Source of the DNA: Candidatus Brocadiaceae bacterium S225
GTDB lineage: Bacteria > Planctomycetota > Brocadiia > Brocadiales > Scalinduaceae
Assembly (NCBI GenBank): GCA_007859995.1
Contig: SMSL01000006.1
Location: 62,001 to 126,000 of the forward strand
Direction of reading: 5' to 3'
Length of the DNA: 64,000 nucleotides
Position numbers and translations under genes: made by a program. This document shows positions 60,978-64,000 of this stretch, one piece after another. Each line of letters opens with the position of its first letter. Within the stretch, counting starts at the first letter, position 1. The notes under the pieces are model-generated. The model was not told the origin of the DNA. It made no database searches and saw only the letters and a list, made by a program, of their open reading frames with translations.

Positions 60978-62964
60978 AGTATTTCAGAGATAGTGTCTTT
61001 GTATTATTGATTTTTTGTAATAACGCGTCTTTCACCTTTTTGAACAAGTCTGCCCAATCATTTAATTTAGTTTGCCTGAACAAACGCATTTCCGGATACC
61101 ATGGGCTGTCATCACGGTTGAGCAGCCAGCGCCAGTCCGGCGCAAAATGTAAAAGATTCCACACCGGTTTACCAAGAGCTCCGGCCAGATGTACGACTGC
61201 AGTATCAACTGAAATAATAAGATCAAGATTTGCTATTACAGCGGCTGTGTCGGCAAAGTCTTTTATCTGATCATTCAGATTAACGATTTCCGTTTTATTG
61301 AGTGAATTGTCAACTTCCACAGATGCCGGTCCTTTTTGAAGACTATAAAAGGTAGTTCCATGAATATCTAATAAAGAATAAAAGTCTTCCAGAGTACAAG
61401 AACGAATGCGGTTTTTTTTGTTGTCAGCGTTTCCCGTCCAGACTATACCGACTTTAAAATTACTATCATTATCGAGTCTGATACCCCATAGTTTTGCCAA
61501 TCCTGGATCAGCCGTAATGTAAGGTGTGTTTGATGGTATTGAATCATGTGTGGTTCCAAATACTCCTGGTAAGCTTAATATAGGGAGTTGAGTATCAAAC
61601 TTGATATCTGGTTCAGGTGTTTTTTCGATAATCTTATCGATCCATGCATAATTTTTCAGTAGACGATTCAGGCTATTGTGACACTCAAAAATAACCTGGC
61701 CTCCTTGTGCTTTTACCATAGGCAGGTAGCGTATAAATTGGATAGTATCCCCAAAACCTTGCTCTGCATGTACCAGAATAGTTTTGCCATTGAGAGGTGA
61801 TCCGTCCCATTTAGGTTTGTTGAAGTTTCTCAGACTATGAGTCTTTGTTCGAAGTCTCCACTCATTTTCTATCCAGCCTTCTTTATAATTGCCGGTCAAC
61901 AATAATGCAAAAGACTTGTTTAAATGTGCTTCCGCATAATCAGGATCAAGTTCTATTGCCATGTCATAACTCGTTATCGCTTCTTCTATCATCTCCCGCT
62001 TCTGGAGTATTGCACCGAGATTGTTGTGTAGTTCTGCACTGCCAGGATCAAGTGTTACTGCCTGACGGCAGTGAAAGACTGCTTCATCGGTGTTACCCTG
62101 TTCCTGTAAGGTCGTTCCAAGATTACTGTGTGCCCTGGCATGATCCGGCTTAATATTTATAGCTTGTTTGTAGTTTGTTATTGCTGCGTCAAACTTACTT
62201 TCCTCTTGAAGTACTGTACCAAGGTTATTGTAAGCCTCAACGTATTCCGGCTTAAGTATAATTGCGTGCCGACAGTACCTGGCTGCTTCGTCAAGCCTGC
62301 CAAGCTCTTTAAGTGCAGAACCAAGGTTACTGTATAACTCGGGATTATCTGGTTTTAGTTCTATTGCATTTTTATAGCTTACAATTGCTTTTTCAAGCTG
62401 ATTCATTTCTTGAAATATCGTACCGAGGTTGTTGTGCGCTTCAGCATAATGCGGGTTTAATTCTATTGCCTTGTTACAGTTGATCAACGCTTCTTCCAGC
62501 TTGCCGGATTCCTTGAGCGCTGAGGCAAGATTACTATATACCCGGTATTCTTCCTGATTTAGTTTTATTGCTCTATTGTAGCTTTCTACTGCTTCATCAA
62601 GTTTGCCGATTTTTGTAAGAACTGCGCCAAGATTATTGTGGATGTCAACATTAGTCGAATCAAGAGCTATAGCGCGTTTAAGACTTTTTATTGACTCATC
62701 AAATTTGCCCTGTTCTTGAAGGATTATGCCAAGGCGACTATGTGCTATTGCATGATACGGTTTGAGTTTTATTGTTTCTTTAAGAAATTTTATCGCTGCA
62801 TCTGGGTTTCCTGATTGTAAATATAAAGTACCAAGTAGAAATGCTATGTCAACATGATGTGGATCCTCTTTTAATATCTTCAGATATAATACTTCAGCTT
62901 TTGCAAGATCTCCTGCCTGATGATAGTCGAATGCCTGTTTAGGTAAATCTCTGGTTTGCCCCAT
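60934..62964 (-). CDS. TPR protein with C-terminal glycosyltransferase-9-like domain
   Basis: A 676-residue protein. About 11 regular 34-residue TPRs (residues 5-385, each close to AHSNLGTTLQEQGNTDEAV) precede a C-terminal domain of about 280 residues: LVHAEQGFGDTIQFIRYLPMVKAQGGQVIFECHNS, WTGNADNKKNRIRSC and DLIISVDTAVVHLAGALGKPVWNLL. This is the TPR-GT9/GT41-like arrangement used in O-glycosylation and in heptosyltransferase-like enzymes. The gene is first in a two-gene unit behind a candidate -24/-12 promoter, as in the flagellar units. Substrate unknown. Confidence 0.87.
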   Translation of the reverse strand: MGQTRDLPKQAFDYHQAGDLAKAEVLYLKILKEDPHHVDIAFLLGTLYLQSGNPDAAIKFLKETIKLKPYHAIAHSRLGIILQEQGKFDESIKSLKRAIALDSTNVDIHNNLGAVLTKIGKLDEAVESYNRAIKLNQEEYRVYSNLASALKESGKLEEALINCNKAIELNPHYAEAHNNLGTIFQEMNQLEKAIVSYKNAIELKPDNPELYSNLGSALKELGRLDEAARYCRHAIILKPEYVEAYNNLGTVLQEESKFDAAITNYKQAINIKPDHARAHSNLGTTLQEQGNTDEAVFHCRQAVTLDPGSAELHNNLGAILQKREMIEEAITSYDMAIELDPDYAEAHLNKSFALLLTGNYKEGWIENEWRLRTKTHSLRNFNKPKWDGSPLNGKTILVHAEQGFGDTIQFIRYLPMVKAQGGQVIFECHNSLNRLLKNYAWIDKIIEKTPEPDIKFDTQLPILSLPGVFGTTHDSIPSNTPYITADPGLAKLWGIRLDNDSNFKVGIVWTGNADNKKNRIRSCTLEDFYSLLDIHGTTFYSLQKGPASVEVDNSLNKTEIVNLNDQIKDFADTAAVIANLDLIISVDTAVVHLAGALGKPVWNLLHFAPDWRWLLNRDDSPWYPEMRLFRQTKLNDWADLFKKVKDALLQKINNTKTLSLKYYEKKPTLTLYDCKK

Positions 62965-63033
62965 ATCTATATATTTAAGGAATTTTATTCCGCAATTTTA
63001 TGTAAAGTAACACCGTATTATTGATATTTATTG

Positions 63034-63050
63034 CGCTAAATACATGCCAA
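63034..63050 (-). promoter_or_regulatory. Candidate sigma-54 (-24/-12) promoter of the TPR-glycosyltransferase unit
   Basis: On the minus strand TTGGCAT-GTATT-TAGCG. It has the same two half-sites as the flgF element (TTGGCAT and TAGCG) and exact 10-base GG-GC spacing. The predicted start near 63023 gives a leader of about 59 bases. The rest of the gap 62965-63399 is AT-rich with no gene. Confidence 0.58.
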
Positions 63051-63399
63051 AATGAATTTCGGTCTACAATTTGTGTATACCAGTTTAGAAATATACTATT
63101 ATTACGTCTGTTAAGAACATCAGTTGTAGGAATTTAGTTCTAAGATTGTCTTATAAACAACAGGACTATTTTGGTGTATATTCTATAATGTATTATATTC
63201 CTGTGAGTTGTGATCTGTTTTTGCACCTGAATTAAATAGTTGATCAGAGGCACTCTTAAATATTTTGCATTCAGAAAAAAAATTCTTCGAAGGTTTGTTT
63301 TTTATAAATGTTCCCTTTGTTGATTATTTAGTTTTTCCTGTATAAAATTTCACCATTTTAGAAAATTTTTTCCACTTTATAGAAAAACTATTAATATAA

Positions 63400-64000
63400 A
63401 TGATTAACTACTATTCTCCTTTAAAGTCGGGGTGTGTTGCAGAATATGGCGATAATCCGCGGAATGAGCTTATAGACCTGATCAAGGTAGTACCTGAACA
63501 GATATTTGAAATTGGATGTGGCTCCGGTGCGACGGGTATGGCCATTAAACAGAAATTTCCGGATGCAAAATATATAGGGATGGACTCTAACAAAGATGCC
63601 GCAGAAATTGCACAGACACGATTGGACAAGGTTATTGTATCTGATATTGATAAAGTACCATTAGATACTTTTGAATTAGAGAAGGGATGTTTTGATCTCA
63701 TTATCTGTGCTGACATTCTGGAACATCTTTATGATCCGTGGAAGATCATCAATGACCTACGTGGCTACCTTACGGCAGATGGGAGAATTCTTGCCAGTAT
63801 TCCAAATGTACAGTACATCGAACATATAGTCAATGTGCTGGATGGTAACTGGAAATATGAAGACCATGGTCTTATGGATGCGACACACATTCGCTTTTTC
63901 ACTCTGAATGAGATAATTAAAATGTTTAACGGAACAGGTTACAATATAACGCATTGTAGTGGCATATCGAATCCGAAAATGAACAGTGATACATGGCCAA
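63400..64000 (+). CDS. Class I SAM-dependent methyltransferase, N-terminal part
   Basis: A frame opens at ATG 63400 (MINYYSPLKSGCVAEYGDNP) and is open to the window end, so the C terminus is missing. Motif I FEIGCGSGATGMAI, the acidic YIGMDSNKDAAE and motif IV CFDLIICADILEHLYDPW are clear, followed by ASIPNVQYIEH and DATHIRFFTLNEI, typical of sugar/surface-glycan Methyltransf_23 proteins. It is divergent from the glycosyltransferase unit and may decorate the same glycan (inference). No good ribosome site is seen. Confidence 0.85.
   Translation, partial: MINYYSPLKSGCVAEYGDNPRNELIDLIKVVPEQIFEIGCGSGATGMAIKQKFPDAKYIGMDSNKDAAEIAQTRLDKVIVSDIDKVPLDTFELEKGCFDLIICADILEHLYDPWKIINDLRGYLTADGRILASIPNVQYIEHIVNVLDGNWKYEDHGLMDATHIRFFTLNEIIKMFNGTGYNITHCSGISNPKMNSDTWP

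Noticed and set aside
1-64000. tRNA or rRNA genes and a replication origin
   Set aside because: I saw no cloverleaf-like sequence with the conserved GGTTCGAATCC arm, no rRNA-like blocks and no DnaA-box clusters; a dedicated scan was not possible.

Overview
The window most resembles a chromosomal segment of an AT-rich, Gram-negative, flagellated planctomycete. My best guess is an anammox bacterium of the Candidatus Scalindua/Brocadiales type. That rests on gene style (flagellar genes, heptose/LPS genes, many TPR proteins, a secreted caspase-like protein, a large two-component repertoire); no marker here proves it and I ran no homology search. I saw no rRNA, tRNA, CRISPR array or intact transposon.

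Layout. (1) 1-9.9 kb: a minus-strand flagellar rod/hook/ring locus in the order fliK-flgD-flgE, flgF-flgG-flgA-flgH, flgI-(flgJ, cut by the window edge). Each of the three transcription units is preceded by a similar -24/-12 (sigma-54-type) element. (2) 10-12 kb: two lipoproteins. (3) 12-18 kb: a PLP aminotransferase, a heme-oxygenase-like diiron protein of the CADD/PqqC type, a glutamate-synthase-like FMN protein and a secreted caspase-like protein fused to a DUF1566-like domain. (4) 18-26 kb: an acyltransferase, a PhoR/PhoB-like pair, a DksA-like factor, a large REC-GAF-PAS kinase and a flavoprotein. (5) 26-30 kb: thioredoxin reductase, then an M20 peptidase next to an ATP-grasp ligase. (6) 30-36 kb: a NasA/NarB-like molybdoenzyme followed by four co-directional genes, three of them signalling proteins. 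(7) 36-46 kb: housekeeping genes (UMF1 transporter, prmC-prfA-rpmE, hldE-gmhA, a metallo-beta-lactamase-fold hydrolase, cutA, a BioF-like synthase). (8) 46-59 kb: an extracellular polysaccharide/secretion locus bounded on both sides by remnants that share a segment of the same transposase: a small Ig-like membrane protein, a PsbP/DcrB-like protein, a CsgG/FlgO-like lipoprotein, a metzincin-TPR protein, a Wza-like exporter, a Wzc-like tyrosine kinase, an O-antigen ligase and a TPR protein. (9) 59-64 kb: two large TPR glycosyltransferases behind another -24/-12 element, and a methyltransferase cut by the window end.

How it fits together. The flagellar units and the TPR-glycosyltransferase pair share promoter architecture, so co-regulation, perhaps for glycosylation of the filament or envelope, is a reasonable inference. 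The 46-59 kb locus looks like a transferred or rearranged island for capsule or exopolysaccharide synthesis with an embedded secreted protease. Two genes (the REC-kinase at 34.5 kb and prmC) have conserved N-terminal sequence with no ATG, GTG or TTG where the start should be.
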